64,000 bases of DNA from Haliclona indistincta (GCA_964017065.1 OZ024783.1:12222313-12286312); one strand, 5' to 3'. Numbered from the stretch's first letter, positions 32,701 through 46,500 are shown. Notes: a model not told the origin generated them from the letters alone. Made by a program: numbers and translations.

Positions 32701-35015
32701 AAAATAATGGTAAAAAAAAATTAAATAAAACACCATTGTTCCCATGCGTCATGGTAACATTGTTTTTAATATATTTTTTTTATTTTAATTTTTTTTACCA
32801 TTATCTTATTATTATTATATATTTTTTTCAATAGTACACAAGCTACCAAATACATAAAAAATATAATAATAATAAAATTATGGTAAAAAAAATTAAATAA
32901 AAAACCATTGTTTCCATGCGTCATGGGAACATATCTTTTATTTTAATTTTTTTATTTTAATTTTTATTACAATTATTTTATTATTATTATATATTTTTTT
33001 CAATAGTAGACAAGCAACCACATACATAAAAAATATAATAATAATAAAATAATGGTAAAAAAAAATTAAATAAAACACCATTGTTCCCATGCGTCATGGT
33101 AACATTGTTTTTAATATATTTTTTTTATTTTAATTTTTTTTACCATTATCTTATTATTATTATATATTTTTTTCAATAGTACACAAGCTACCAAATACAT
33201 AAAAAATATAATAATAATAAAATTATGTTAAAACAAATTTAAATAAAAAAAAATTGTTCCAATGCGTCATGGGAACATTGTTTTGAATTTAATTCTTTTA
33301 TTTTAATTTTTTTACCATTATCTTATTATTATTATTTTTTTATTTCAATAGTACACAAGCTACCAAATACATAAATATAATAATAATAAAATAATGGTAA
33401 AAAAAATTAAATAAAAAACCATTGTTCCCATGCGTCATTGGAACATTGCTTTTATTTTAATTTTTTTATTTTAATTTTTATTACAATTATTTTATTATTA
33501 TTATATATTTTTTTCAATAGTACACAAGCTACCAAATACATAAAAAATATAATAATAATAAAATTATGTTAAAAAAAATTTAAATAAAAAAAAATTGTTC
33601 CAATGCGTCATGGGAACATTGTTTTGAATTTAATTCTTTTATTTTAATTTTTTTACCATTATCTTATTATTATTATATATCTTTTTCAATAGTACACAAG
33701 CTACCAAATACATATAAATTATAATAATAATAAATTAATGGTAAAATAAATTAAATAAAAAACCATTGTTCCCATGCGTCATGGAAACATTGCTTTTATT
33801 TTAATTTTTTTATTTTAATTTTTATTACAATTATTTTACTATTATTATATATTTTTTTCAATAGTACACAAGCAACCACATACATAAAAAATATAATAAT
33901 AATAAAATAATGGTAAAAAAAAATTAAATAAAATACCATTGTTCCCATGCGTCATGGGAACATTGTTTTTAATTTAATATTTTTATTTTAATTTTTTTTA
34001 CCATTATTTTATTGTTATTATATAATTTTTTCAATAGTACACAAGCAACCACATACATAAAAATATAATAATAATAAAATAATGGTAAAAAAAATTAAAT
34101 AAAAAACCATTGTTCCCATGCGTCATGGGAACATTGTTTTTAATTTAATTTTTTTATTTTAATTTTTTTTACCATTATCTTATTATTATTATATATTTTT
34201 TCAATAGTACACAAGCTACCAAATACATTAAAAATATAATAATAATAAAATAATGGTAAAAAAATTAAATAAAAAACCATTGTTCCCATGCGTCATGGGA
34301 ACATTGTTTTTAATTTAATTCTTTTATTTTAATTTTTTTTACCCTTATCTTATTATTATTATATATTTTTTTCAATAGTGCACAAGCTACCAAATACATA
34401 AAAAATATAATAATAATAAAATAATGGTTAAAAAAATTAAATAAAAAACCATTGTTCCCATGCGTCATGGGAACATTGTTTTTAATTTAATTTTTTTATT
34501 TTAATTTTTATTACAATTATTTTATTATTATTATATATTTTTTTCAATAGTACACAAGCAAGCACATACATAAAAAATATAATAATAATAAAATAATGGT
34601 AAAAAAAATTAAATAAAAAACCATTGTTCCCATGCGTCATGGGAACATTGTTTTTAATTTAATTTTTTTATTTTAATTTTTTTACCCTTATCTTATTATT
34701 ATTATATATTTTTTCAATAGTACACAAGCTACCAAATACATTAAAAATATAATAATAATAAAATAATGGTAAAAAAATTAAATAAAAAACCATTGTTCCC
34801 ATGCGTCATGGGAACATTGTTTTTAATTTAATTCTTTTATTTTAATTTTTTATACCCTTATCTTATTATTATTATATATTTTTTTCAATAGTGCACAAGC
34901 TACCAAATACATAAAAAATATAATAATAATAAAATAATGGTAAAAAAAATTAAATAAAAAACCATTGTTCCCATGCGTTATGGGAACATTGTTTTTAACA
35001 TAATTTTTTTATATG
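29756..35015. repeat. Palindromic 172-bp satellite, block 1b
   Basis: About 30 units of the same palindromic repeat. Up to about 30300 spacers are in mixed orientation (inverted near 29925, 30075 and 30250, with an inverted core at about 30178). From about 30420 on they all point one way. Two spacer classes appear: AAGCAACCACATACA and AAGCTACCAAATACA. Short in-frame peptides here are translations of the repeat and not genes. Confidence 0.95.
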
Positions 35016-35669
35016 TTGTTTAATATGATCATGTTAAACTGAGTTAATATTACTTAGGCCACTCCCCCTTTCTTTGGCGCATGCGCCATAGTGCAGCAGA
35101 CCACGCTGACTGACTTGACAACGAGGCGACAGTCCTCAGACTGCTGTCTATATTGACAACGAGGAGACAGTCCTCAGACTGCTATGACATGGAGATGCCC
35201 GTCACTATTACATGGAGATGCCCGTTACGCCCGACCAGCTACTGATCATTACCCGCGCCGAGGTGCAGTGCCCTTGCCCCGACAGCCCCTCAGACGTCCA
35301 CGGCTCCCATCACAGGTCGCGTGTATTGTTTGTTGATAACTATTATACTTTGTTTATCTCTCTTGTAATTTATTTATCCCTCTTGCCGCGATTAATTGTA
35401 AACGTTGCTCCACCCACGTCACGCGATGGCTGATTTTGAGTTGTGATAGCTAACCCGGTACTGCGCTTTGTCTCTGCTCTGGAAGCTTCGGCGCGGAAGC
35501 TAGAGGTACGACAATGTTTTCTCAACCTGTACTATCTCCGGGGCTACTGTTATTTGTCCATCAAAGCTTCAGTTGGACCGTCAAAGCCATCATACACTTA
35601 CGCGAGCAACTATTCGTTGCTTCTTCCCTACACCACGCAGCGTCAGCAGTACCAGGAACCTTCTGTGTT
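35016..35669. other. Non-satellite island, left part
   Basis: No clear gene. A 29-bp segment (GACAACGAGGCGACAGTCCT onward) is tandemly duplicated at about 35118 and 35155, and CATGGAGATGCCCGT occurs twice near 35190 and 35210. A 73-codon frame at 35212-35433 has no recognisable domain. Confidence 0.4.
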
Positions 35670-35677
35670 GTTCTAAA

Positions 35678-36846
35678 TAGGCCTGCGCCTATTATGCTGG
35701 AATAATTTTGAGAATAATAGGTAGCGGAAAGAATTTGAGAATATTCTGGAATAATCGGGCAAAAATTTTGAGTCACGTGCGTGAAGTAGTCATGGCAGTA
35801 AAAACTACCTTGTCGGTTGAGGCAGCAATAGAGGAGTTGATGATGGATGAAGATAGTGAGCGTGAATTAGTGAGTAGTGACGAAGCAACTGTCGATGAGG
35901 AAGAATCCGTGTTTCCTGACAAAACACCGGCGCCGACGAATGTCTGTGACATGCCAGCTAGTTCTTCAAAGTCTACAACTGTACCTAGTGCTTATTCGAT
36001 GTTGCGTCCTCCAACATCTTCACAGCTGTCAAGGAAACGAGCGATCGATCGCAATCCTCCTCCCAAAGGAAAGAAACGGGCGAAAGGGCCTAATCGTCAG
36101 AGCGATCCAAAATCCATCACTCCTGAACAGCGAGTTAAAGATGCACGGTATGCGAATGAATGTCTCCAATAAGATGCTATTCTGTCGTGCTTGCCGTGAG
36201 GAAGTTTCAGTTAAGACCAGTGTGATTAATAATCATATAAAGTCAAACAAGCATAAGTCCAGTAAACTCAGGCTAGATAAGAAACGTATTAGTGATGTGG
36301 AAATTGTTGAGGCATTAAAGTCTTACGACAAGGCAGAAAATCCTAAGGGTGCCTGAGGAACAGCGATTGTATCGTATACGAGTAGTACGCACATTTCTGC
36401 TTGCTGGAGTGCCTTTGAATAAATTACATATTTTCAAAGAATTGCTAGATTATTCTAGTCTGAAGTTTTGGAAAGATCACGAACTTTCCATTCCTAAGTG
36501 GAGTGATGCTGCAAGGAATATCTTTCTTCTCCAACCTTCTTCTGCAGCAGCTGAAAGACTATTTTCTGTCTTAAATAACTCGTTTGGAAAGAAGCAGCTA
36601 GGATCACTAGAGGATTATATAGAAACCTCTGTTATGCTACAATTCAACAAAAGAGGAATGTAAACCAGCTGTATAACGTAGCTATAATAGTTTTTAAACT
36701 TTGTTACTTTTTGTGTTGTACGTTTTTGCAGTTCAATTGAATTCAAAAGAATAATCGGTGAATTTCATGAGAATAATCGGGCCAATAATTGAGAAATTCT
36801 AAAAAGAATAATGGGTAAAATAAAAAGCATAATAGGCTCAGGCCTA
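35678..36846 (+). mobile_element. hAT transposon deletion derivative
   Basis: Ends TAGGCCTGCGCCTATTATGC and its near complement, flanked by a perfect 8-bp duplication GTTCTAAA (35670-35677 and 36847-36854), as expected for hAT. The element keeps the start and end of a hAT transposase gene but not its catalytic middle, so it would need a helper transposase. Confidence 0.88.
35792..36663 (+). pseudogene. Internally deleted hAT transposase
   Basis: The frame opens at the ATG at 35792 with an acidic region and a basic Pro/Lys segment (NPPPKGKKRAKGPNRQ). After a frameshift near 36165 it gives a C2H2/BED-like DNA-binding finger (FCRACREEV...HIKSNKH). After another shift near 36345 it runs VPEEQRLYRIRVVRTFLLAG straight into the hAT C-terminal dimerisation signature (PSSAAAERLFSVLNNSF...VMLQFN) and stops at 36661-36663. 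The whole RNase H-like catalytic region that should separate these parts is missing. Such remnants can titrate or bind, but the two shifts suggest it makes no protein. Confidence 0.82.
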
Positions 36847-36854
36847 GTTCTAAA

Positions 36855-37865
36855 CTGGACCTTGGCCATTGTAGAAGACTTGGTGAGCGTGATAACGACA
36901 TCTTCATCGGCTTCCAACTTGTACCGGGCGTGTCTACTCCACCTACCTTACCGCCATTTTTCCAATCATGTTGCTGTAACTTGGAGAGCAGTCTGTGCCG
37001 CTTCTACTCGCCTCTGCGTGTTTGCTACAGCTAAGTGAGTGTTGTCTATCATACTAGTGTGCTCCAGAGCTTTGGTAGTAAACTTTTAGGCGTTGTATGA
37101 CCCGTCAAAGCTACTCGACAGCAAGTGATGGCGGACGAGTGAGTTGTCATGCTTCTCCTTCGTGTTGCTCTATGTGCACGGCAACTACAGCGTTTTAGGA
37201 TGTTTAGAACTTGACCATGGTCATTGTGGGAGCCTTTGTGTGTGTGTTACTAAGCAGAAACTGCTGTTGACAACCCCGTTGGAGTTCATTTCTGCCTCAA
37301 CTAGAGCAGAAATAATTTCTTGGAGAACACAGCTTTGTTGCTGCACATTTTGTATCACTAATTTACACTTCCAAAGTGTTGTATAACATCTGGTTTGCCT
37401 TGAGCTATCTACTAGCAAGAAATGGACGTAAGAGCATAATGATGGCATTCGTACAGTGGCATCAACAACATCCAAGTCAAGATGCACTAGGATATCCCGC
37501 GCAAGTTTGGACATAATCATTATACGAACCATTTGGTCCTGCCAATTTTATTCCTATTGCTAGGATTAAAAATCAATGTGCTGTGTGCCCTCTGAATCTA
37601 TCTTGAGAAAATGTTCTTAGGGTTATATACCACTAGCCCGTAAGGTGTATCTATATCTGTTAGTTTTAGACATGCATAATAAAAATATTATGCTATACAT
37701 GATGCTTATACTTTGAAGACAGACATTATTAGATCATTCTATTATGAACAATATTTATTTACCTTATGAATTTCCTGTATTATAACTTGGCTGGTATTAA
37801 CTCTGACCTGATCGATAAAGCACGACTCCACCTTAAAAGTGCTTTAAATAGAATTGTTGATTCGC
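36855..37865. other. Non-coding island sequence
   Basis: I see no supported gene. Several frames of 70-100 codons occur on both strands without recognisable motifs. Confidence 0.4.
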
Positions 37866-37883
37866 CCGTGCATGCAACAAAGT

Positions 37884-38165
37884 GAGTTTGCTGTGCATGT
37901 GTGCCTCCTTGCTGTGCATGTGCCTCCTTGTTGTGCATGTGCCTCCTTGCTGTGCATGTGTGCTTCCTTGCTGTGCATGTGCCTCCTTGCTGAACTTCAT
38001 GTGCCTCCTTGCTGTGCATGTGTGCCTTCTTGCTGTGCATGTGTACTAGTCAGGCCGGCGTGGTGCCTCCTTGTTGTGTATGTGTGCCTCCTTAAATTGC
38101 TGTGCACGTGTGCCTCCTTGCTGTGCGTGTGTGCCTCCTTGCTGTGCATGTGTCTAGCTAGATTG
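37884..38165. repeat. Degenerate minisatellite (GTGCCTCCTTGCTGTGCAT)n
   Basis: Irregular units of about 19-21 bp based on TGCCTCCTTGCTGTGCATG repeat across this segment and grade into the regular 27-bp array that follows. Confidence 0.85.
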
Positions 38166-38912
38166 ATGCCTACTTGCTGTGTGACTAGAATGATGCCTCC
38201 TTACTGTGTGACCAGAATGATGCCTCCTTACTGTGTGACCAGAAAGATGCCTCCTTACTGTGTGACTAGAATGATGCCTCCTTGCTGTGTGACTAGAATG
38301 ATGCCTCCTTACTGTGTGACTAGAATGATGCCCCCTTACTGTGTGACCAGAACGACGCCTCCTTACTGTGTGACTAGAATGATGCCTCCTTACTGTGTGA
38401 CCAGAATGATGCCTCCTTACTGTGTGACTAGAATGATGCCTCCTTACTGTGTGTCTAGAATGATGCCACCTTACTGTGTGACCAGAATGATGCCTCCTTA
38501 CTGTGTGACTAGAAGGATGCCTCCTTACTGTGTGACTAGAATGATGCCTCCTTACTGTGTGACTAGAACGATGCCTCCTTACGGTGTGACTAGAATGATG
38601 CTTCCTTACTGTGTGACTAGAATGATGCCTCCTTACTGTGTGACTAGAATGATGCCTCCTTACTGTGTGACCGGAACGATGCCTCCTTACTGTGTGACTA
38701 GGATGATGCCTCCTTACTGTGTGACCAGAATGATGCCACCTTACTGTGTGACTAGAATGATGCCTCCTTGCTGTGTGTCTAGAATGAGGCCTCCTTACTG
38801 TGCATGTGTCTAGAATGAAGCCTCCTTACTGTGTGTCTAGAATGATGCCTCCTTACTGTGTGTCTAGAATGATGCCTCCGTACTGTGTGTCTAGAATGAT
38901 GCCTCCTGCAGT
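38166..38912. repeat. 27-bp minisatellite, about 27 copies
   Basis: The unit ATGATGCCTCCTTACTGTGT followed by GACTAGA repeats with few substitutions. Because 27 is a multiple of three, a 319-codon plus-strand frame (37854-38813) stays open and would encode MMPPYCVTR nonapeptides. No signal peptide, domain or conserved flank supports a gene. Isolated degraded units recur at about 39258-39365. Confidence 0.92.
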
Positions 38913-39889
38913 GTGGATTATATCGGCCGGTCATCGGACATTTGCCGAGCAACTGTTGCTAATGACCGAATGTTATTACAGTGTCCGGACATATTGTCTG
39001 ATCAATAAAGAGCCTTGCCCTCATACTATTGTAATGGTGTTCATGAATGCGATTACATGCACACTACTTACAAAGTGTGACCATAGTTATAAGTGTTTAC
39101 AGACTCTGACTCAGACTAGACCTGGCTAGTCATAACTCAATACCAGCAGCTAATAACAGCTTTAAAACTTTGTCCGATCACTGCCAATTAATGTCTGATC
39201 AACTGTCTTACTGGTCTGACATTTGTTAGACCACATTGAAAAATTATAATCTTCACTGCTCCTTACTGTGTGTCTAGAATGATGCCTCCTGTCTGTGCAT
39301 GTGTCTGGAATGATGCCTCATTACTGTGTGTCTAGAATGACGCATCCTTGCTATGTGACAAGAATAAGGCATTCTAATAACAGTGTGTCTATTTGTGGTT
39401 AGTAGGCACACCTTGAAGTATTGTGCAACACAGGGAAGCCCTGCTTATTGAGCTGTTAACCACAATTGCAGGAAAGTGCAATCTGTGTGTACATTATGTA
39501 GTATTGTCTCCTTTTGCTTACTAGGTGTTTTAATATTTTTTTTTAATTAGAAGGCTAAAAGCCCATCTACACGCAATAATAAAAATCAACAGAATAGATA
39601 CGGTCGCCTGTGGCAAATGTTTTATGCCTTATTCAGTCTGAACTTGGGAAGTTACTTTGATAGTATTCTGTCTTGAAATGAACTTTGATATTTATAGTAA
39701 TTTTAAAGTAAATACATGTGTACATCACAATTTACTGAAAATAACTTTATTAAAAACAACAAAAAAATAATTTTACAGTTTCTGGTGGATCATAGCTGTA
39801 GTTGTTTAACTTCATATGATCCACATCTGTGAACAATGTGAGCTACAGGTAGAACACAGGTATGATACATATGACATATGATACATATG
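38913..39889. other. No gene seen
   Basis: Apart from stray 27-bp units near 39258-39365 I see only non-coding sequence here. Confidence 0.45.
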
Positions 39890-39908
39890 ACCTCCGGTTC
39901 CCGGTCCA

Positions 39909-40187
39909 TTGTTTCTACTTCAGTCGGGACAACCTTTGAGCAGACAGAGGCTAGTTTCTGCAGTCCGTGACACACTCGCAGCCGCTGGCATGGAAGTCAG
40001 TCGTTTTAACGGACACAGTTTTCGTGTCGGTGCAGCTACTTCAGCGGCTCAAGCCGACGTAGCAGATTCGTCAATTCAGCAACTCGGAAGGTGGAAGTCG
40101 GCAGCATTCACTAGGTACCTGCGACCACCGGTACAGTCAATTGCAAACTTCTCAAGTCAGATGCTGCATCCGCCTCACCCTACATGA
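39909..40187 (+). pseudogene. Tyrosine recombinase C-terminal fragment
   Basis: The translated segment has the catalytic box GHSFRVGAAT (His-x-x-Arg) followed by LGRWKSAAFTRYLR with the nucleophilic tyrosine. This is the same C-terminal signature as the Ngaro recombinase at 60556-61539, to which it is clearly but distantly similar. It lacks an ATG and the N-terminal half with the first catalytic arginine. It is best read as the 3' scrap of a DIRS/Ngaro or Crypton-type element on the opposite strand to the one at the right end of the window. Confidence 0.75.
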
Positions 40188-40584
40188 TCTCAGACCGCTG
40201 CTGTCATAATTTGATTGCTATAGTTGCTACCACTCACTCACTATTTAGTCATTGTTGTGTGCTGTTTAGAGTTGTTCTTCTTCTTTTGTTGTTTCAATTA
40301 TGTGTGTGTTGGTACAGTTAAATATGTTATCACCTGAGTAGGAACAGTTGGGGCATAATATGATGCGTTCAGCACTAGTTATAGTTTGGGGAGTGTTGGT
40401 GCTCCGCACCATTGGGGGGTTCCACAGAACATAACACTCCCCTTCCTATTAGTCCATGGCTTGTCTAGTACTGCAGTAGATTTAAAACGGACCAACACAT
40501 CCAGGTCCGCCTCTCTATAGGTGCCTAGCAGCGACCATATAATTATTAGGGGTTGTCTGCTCCAGTTGACAGATAGTTCAATAT

Positions 40585-40734
40585 CATTACTCGTCCCTGC
40601 ATGCGGTCGTGCCCAGTAGACAGACAATTTGACGGGCACGACCGCTTGTTAATTGTGACCATTACTCGTCCCTGCATGCGGTCGTGCCCAGTAGACAGAC
40701 AATTTGACGGGCACGACCGCATGTTAATTGTGAC
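40585..40734. repeat. Tandem pair of 75-bp units, each with a 12-bp hairpin
   Basis: Two near-identical copies (40585-40659 and 40660-40734). Each contains GCGGTCGTGCCC, a 19-base loop and GGGCACGACCGC, a perfect 12-bp stem. An additional partial unit precedes them near 40555. No coding potential. Confidence 0.85.
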
Positions 40735-41332
40735 CCCCTGTGGACAGTGGGAAAAGGGGAGTGGCCTCTGCGAGACTACCAATCCGACAACCCCCCATCC
40801 GGTTACGGATAAAGGGGGGTAACGAGTCACCATAGTGGCCTATTGGGTATTAATTGAATTTTTATTACAATTATTTTATTATTAATATATATTTTTTTCA
40901 ATAGTACACAAGCAACCACATACACAAAAAATATAATAATAATAAAATAATGGTAAAAAAAAATTAAATAAAATACCATTGTTCCCATGCGTCATGGTAA
41001 CATTGTTTTTAATTTAATTTTTTTATTTTAATTTTTTTTACCATTATTTTATTGTTATTATATAATTTTTTCAATAGTACACAAGCAACCACATACATAA
41101 AAAATATAATAATAATAAAATAATGGTAACAAAAATTAAATAAAAAACCATTGTTCCCATGCGTCATGGGAACATTGTTTTTAATTTAATTTTTTTATTT
41201 TAATTTTTTTTACCATTATCTTATTGTTATTATATATTTTTTTCAATAGTACACAAGCTACCAAATACATAAAAAATATAATAATAATAAAATAATGGTA
41301 AAAAATATTAAATAAAAAACCATTGTTCCCAT

Positions 41333-41712
41333 ACCATAATCAATGCAAAGTGTGCATTTCCGGGCACACTGAAGCCACAAATGTGCAAAACGATCGCCGC
41401 GGCGCCGAGTGCCTTTCGCTCACTACGTACGGGAGGCAAATCTATGCCAATCTTCGGTTACAGTAATGTTTTAGTTGAATAAGCGCGAGAAACAAATTTT
41501 GTTTTTTTGTGGAAAATTTCGATTCTACACTTTGGCTATATTTGAGATTTCTGAGGCACTCTACACACTATTTATGATGTTCAATGTGGGTGGTACCAAT
41601 TATGATGCAAAAAGGCATAATTAGGGGTTAAAGGGTTATGGGCGTCATGAGAACAATGTTTTTTTTCTAATTATATTTGGTTTTTTTGTTTAACTTTTTT
41701 TTACCATTCTTT
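41333..41712. repeat. Higher-order-repeat insert, copy 1
   Basis: About 305 bp of unrelated, CpG-containing sequence (ACCATAATCAATGCAAAGTG...AACGATCGCCGCGGCGCCGA...GGGTTATG) lies inside what would be a satellite core, followed by a diverged half unit. Five copies occur in the window. Confidence 0.92.
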
Positions 41713-43159
41713 CACACAATAAACCACATACATAAAAAATATAATAAAATAATGGTAAAAAAAATTAAATAAAAAACCATTGTTCCCATGCGTCATGGGA
41801 ACATTGTTTTTAATTTAATTTTTTTATTTTAATTTTTTTTACCATTATCTTATTATTATTATATATTTTTTCAATAGTACACAAGCTACCAAATATATTA
41901 AAAATATAATAATAATAAAATAATGGTAAAAAAAAATTACATAAAAAACCATTGTTCCCATGCGTCATGGGAACATTGTTTTTAATTTAATTCTTTTATT
42001 TTAATTTTTTTTACCCTTATCTTATTATTATTATATATTTTTTTCAATAGTGCACAAGCTACAAAATACATAAAAAATATAATAATATTAAAATAATGGT
42101 AAAAAAAATTAAATAAAAAACCATTGTTCCCATGCGTCATGGGAACATTGTTTTTAATTTAATTTTTTTATTTTAATTTTTTTAACCATTATCTTATTAT
42201 TATTATATATTTTTTTCAATAGTGCACAAGCAACCAAATACATAAAAAATATAATAATACTAAAATAATGGTAAAAAAATTAAATAAAAAACCATTGTTC
42301 CCATGCGTCATGGGAACATTGTTTTTAATTTAATTCTTTTATTTTAATTTTTTTTACCCTTATCTTATTATTATTATATATTTTTTTCAATAGTGCACAA
42401 GCTACCAAATACATAAAAAATATAATAATAATAAAATAATGGTAAAAAAAATTAAATAAAAAACCATTGTTCCCATGCGTCATGGGAACATTGTTTTTAA
42501 TTTAATTTTTTTATTTTAATTTTTATTACAATTATTCTATTATTATTATATTTTTTTTTCAATAGTACACAAGCAACCACATACATAAAAAATATAATAA
42601 TAATAAAATAATGGTAAAAAAAATTAAATAAAAAACCATTGTTCCCATGCGTCATGGGAACATTGTTTTTAATTTAATTCTTTTATTTTAATTTTTTTAC
42701 CATTATCTTATTATTATTATATATTTTTTCAATAGTACACAAGCTACCAAACACATAAAAAATATAATAATAATAAAATAATCGTAAAAAAATAAAATAA
42801 AAAACCATTGTTCCCATGCGTCATGGGAACATTGTTTTTAATTTAATTCTTTTATTTTAATTTTTTTTACCATTATTTTATTGTTATTATATAATTTTTT
42901 CAATAGTACACAAGCAACCACATACATAAAAAATATAATAATAATAAAATAATGGTAAAAAAAATTAAATAAAAAACCATTGTTCCCATGCGTCATGGGA
43001 ACATTGTTTTTAATTTAATTTTTTTATTTTAATTTTTTTTACCATTATCTTATTGTTATTATATATTTTTTTCAATAGTACACAAGCTACCAAATGCATA
43101 AAAAATATAATAATAATAAAATAATGGTAAAAAATATTAAATAAAAAACCATTGTTCCA

Positions 43160-43545
43160 ATACCATAATCAATGCAAAGTGTGCATTTCCGGGCACACTG
43201 AAGCCACAAATGTGCAAAACGATCGCCGCGGCGCCGAGTGCCTTTCGCTCACTACGTACGGGAGGCAAACCTATGCCAATCTTCGGTTACAGTAATGTTT
43301 TAGTTGAATAAGCGCGAGAAACAAATTTTGTTTTTTTGTGGAAAATTTCCATTCTACACCTTGGCTATATTTGAGATTTCTGAGGCACTCTACACACTAT
43401 TTATGATGTTCAATGTGGGTGGTACCAATTATGAGGCAAAAAGGCATAATTAGGGGTTAAAGGGTTATGTGCGTCATGAGAACAATGTTTTTTTTCTAAT
43501 TATATTTGTTTTTTTTGTTTAACTTTTTTTTACCATTCTTTCACA
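43160..43545. repeat. Higher-order-repeat insert, copy 2
   Basis: Near-identical to copy 1, starting about 1827 bp downstream of it. Only a few substitutions are seen (for example GTGCGTCATG at the exit). Confidence 0.92.
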
Positions 43546-46500
43546 CAATAAACCACATACATAAAAAATATAATAAAATAATGGTAAAAAAAATTAAATA
43601 AAAAACCATTGTTCCCATGCGTCATGGGAACATTGTTTTTAATTTAATTCTTTTATTTTAATTTTTTTTACCCTTATCTTATTATTATTATATATTTTTT
43701 TCAATAGTGCACAAGCTATCAAATACATAAAAAATATAATAATAATAAAATAATGGTAAAAAAAATTAAATAAAAAACCATTGTTCCCATGCGTCATGGG
43801 AACATTGTTTTTAATTTAATTCTTTTATTTTAATTTTTTTTACCCTTATCTTATTATTATTATATATTTTTTTCAATAGTGCACAAGCTACCAAATACAT
43901 AAAAAATATAATAATAATAAAATAATGGTAAAAAAAATTAAATAAAAAACCATTGTTCCCATGCGTCATGGGAACATTGTTTTTAATTTAATTTTTTTAT
44001 TTTAATTTTTTTAACCATTATCTTATTATTATTATATATTTTTTTCAATAGTGCACAAGCTACCAAATACATAAAAAATATAATAATAATAAAATAATGG
44101 TTAAAAAAATTAAATAAAAAACCATTGTTCCCATGCGTCATGGGAACATTGTTTTTAATTTAATTTTTTTATTTTAATTTTTATTACAATTATTTTATTA
44201 TTATTATATATTTTTTTCAATAGTACACATGCTACCAAATACATAAAAAATATAATAATACTAAAATAATGGTAAAAAAATTAAATAAAAAACCATTGTT
44301 CCCATGCGTCATGGGAACATTTTATTAATTTAATTCTTTTTTTTAATTTTTTTTACCCTTATCTTATTATTATTATATATTTTTTTCAATAGTGCACAAG
44401 CTACCAAATACATAAAAAATATAATAATAATAAAATAATGGTAAAATAAATTAAATAAAAAACCATTGTTCCCATGCGTCATGGGAACATTGTTTTTAAT
44501 TTAATTTTTTTATTTTAATTTTTTTAACCATTATCTTATTATTATTATATATTTTTTTCAATAGTGCACAAGCTACCAAATACATAAAAAATATAATAAT
44601 AATAAAATAATGGTTAAAAAAATTGAATAAAAAACCATTGTCCCATGCGTCATGGGAACATTGTTTTTAATTTAATTTTTTTATTTTAATTTTTATTACA
44701 ATTATTTTATTATTATTATATATTTTTTTCAATAGTACACATGCTACCAAATACATAAAAAATATAATAATACTAAAATATTGGTAAAAAAATTAAATAA
44801 AAAACCATTGTTCCCATGCGTCATGGGAACATTGCTTTTAATTTAATTCTTTTATTTTAATTTTTTTTACCATTATCTTATTATTATTATATATTTTTTT
44901 GAATAGTGCACAAGCTACCAAATACATAAAAAATATAATAATAATAAAATAATGGTAAAAAAAATTAAATAAAAAACCATTGTTCCCATGCGTCATGGGA
45001 ACATTGTTTTTAATTTAATTTTTTTATTTTAATTTTTTTTACCATTATCTTATTATTATTATATATTTTTTTGAATAGTGCACAAGCTACCAAATACATA
45101 AAAAATATAATAATAATAAAATAATGGTAAAAAAAATTAAATAAAAAACCATTGTTCCCATGCGTCATGGGAACATTGTTTTTAATTTAATTTTTTTATT
45201 TTAATTTTTTTAACCATTATCTTATTATTATTATATATTTTTTTCAATAGTGCACAAGCTACCAAATACATAAAAAATATAATAATAATAAAATAATGGT
45301 TAAAAAAATTGAATAAAAAGCCATTGTTCCCATGCGTCATGGGAACATTGTTTTTAATTTAATTTTTTTATTTTAATTTTTATTACAATTATTTTATTAT
45401 TATTATATATTTTTTTCAATAGTACACATTCTACCAAATACATAAAAAATATAATAATACTAAAATAATGGTAAAAAAATTAAATAAAAAACCATTGTTC
45501 CCATGCGTCATGGGAACATTGTTTTTAATTTAATTCTTTTATTTTAATTTTTTTTACCCTTATCTTATTATTATTATATATTTTTTTCTATAGTGCACAA
45601 GCTACCAAATACATAAAAAATATAATAATAATAAAATAATGGTAAAAAAAATTAAATAAAAAACCATTGTTCCCATGCGTCATGGGAACATTGTTTTTAA
45701 TTTAATTTTTTTATTTTAATTTTTTAAACCATTATCTTATTATTATTATATATTTTTTTCAATAGTGCACAAGCTACCAAATACATAAAAAATATAATAA
45801 TAATAAAATAATGGTTAAAAAAATTGAATAAAAAACCATTGTTCCCATGCGTCATGGGAACATTGTTTTTAATTCAATTTTTTTATTTTAATTTTTATTA
45901 CAATTATTTTATTATTATTATTTTTTTTTTCAATAGTACACATGCTACCAAATACATAAAAAATATAATAATACTAAAATAATGGTAAAAAAATTAAATA
46001 AAAAACCATTGTTCCCTTGCGTCATGAGAACATTGTTTTTAATTTAATTCCTTTATTTTAATTTTTTTTACCCTTATCTTATTATTATTATATATTTTTT
46101 TCAATAGTGCACAAGCTATCAAATACATAAAAAATATAATAATAATAAAATAATGGTAAAAAAAATTAAATAAAAAACCGTTGTTCCCATGCGTCATGGG
46201 AACATTGTTTTTAATTTAATTTTTTTATTTTAATTTTTATTACAATTATTCTATTATTATTATATATTTTTTTCAATAGTACACAAGCAACCACATACAT
46301 AAAAAATATAATAATAATAAAATAATGGTAAAAAAAATTAAATAAAAAACCATTGTTCCCATGCGTCATGGGAACATTGTTTTTAATTTAATTCTTTTAT
46401 TTTAATTTTTTTTACCATTATCTTATTATTATTATATATTTTTTCAATAGTACACAAGCTACCAAATACATAAAAAATATAATAATAATAAAATAATGGT

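Noticed and set aside
37221..37532. 103-codon minus-strand frame
   Set aside because: No recognisable motif, no supporting neighbours or splice pattern.
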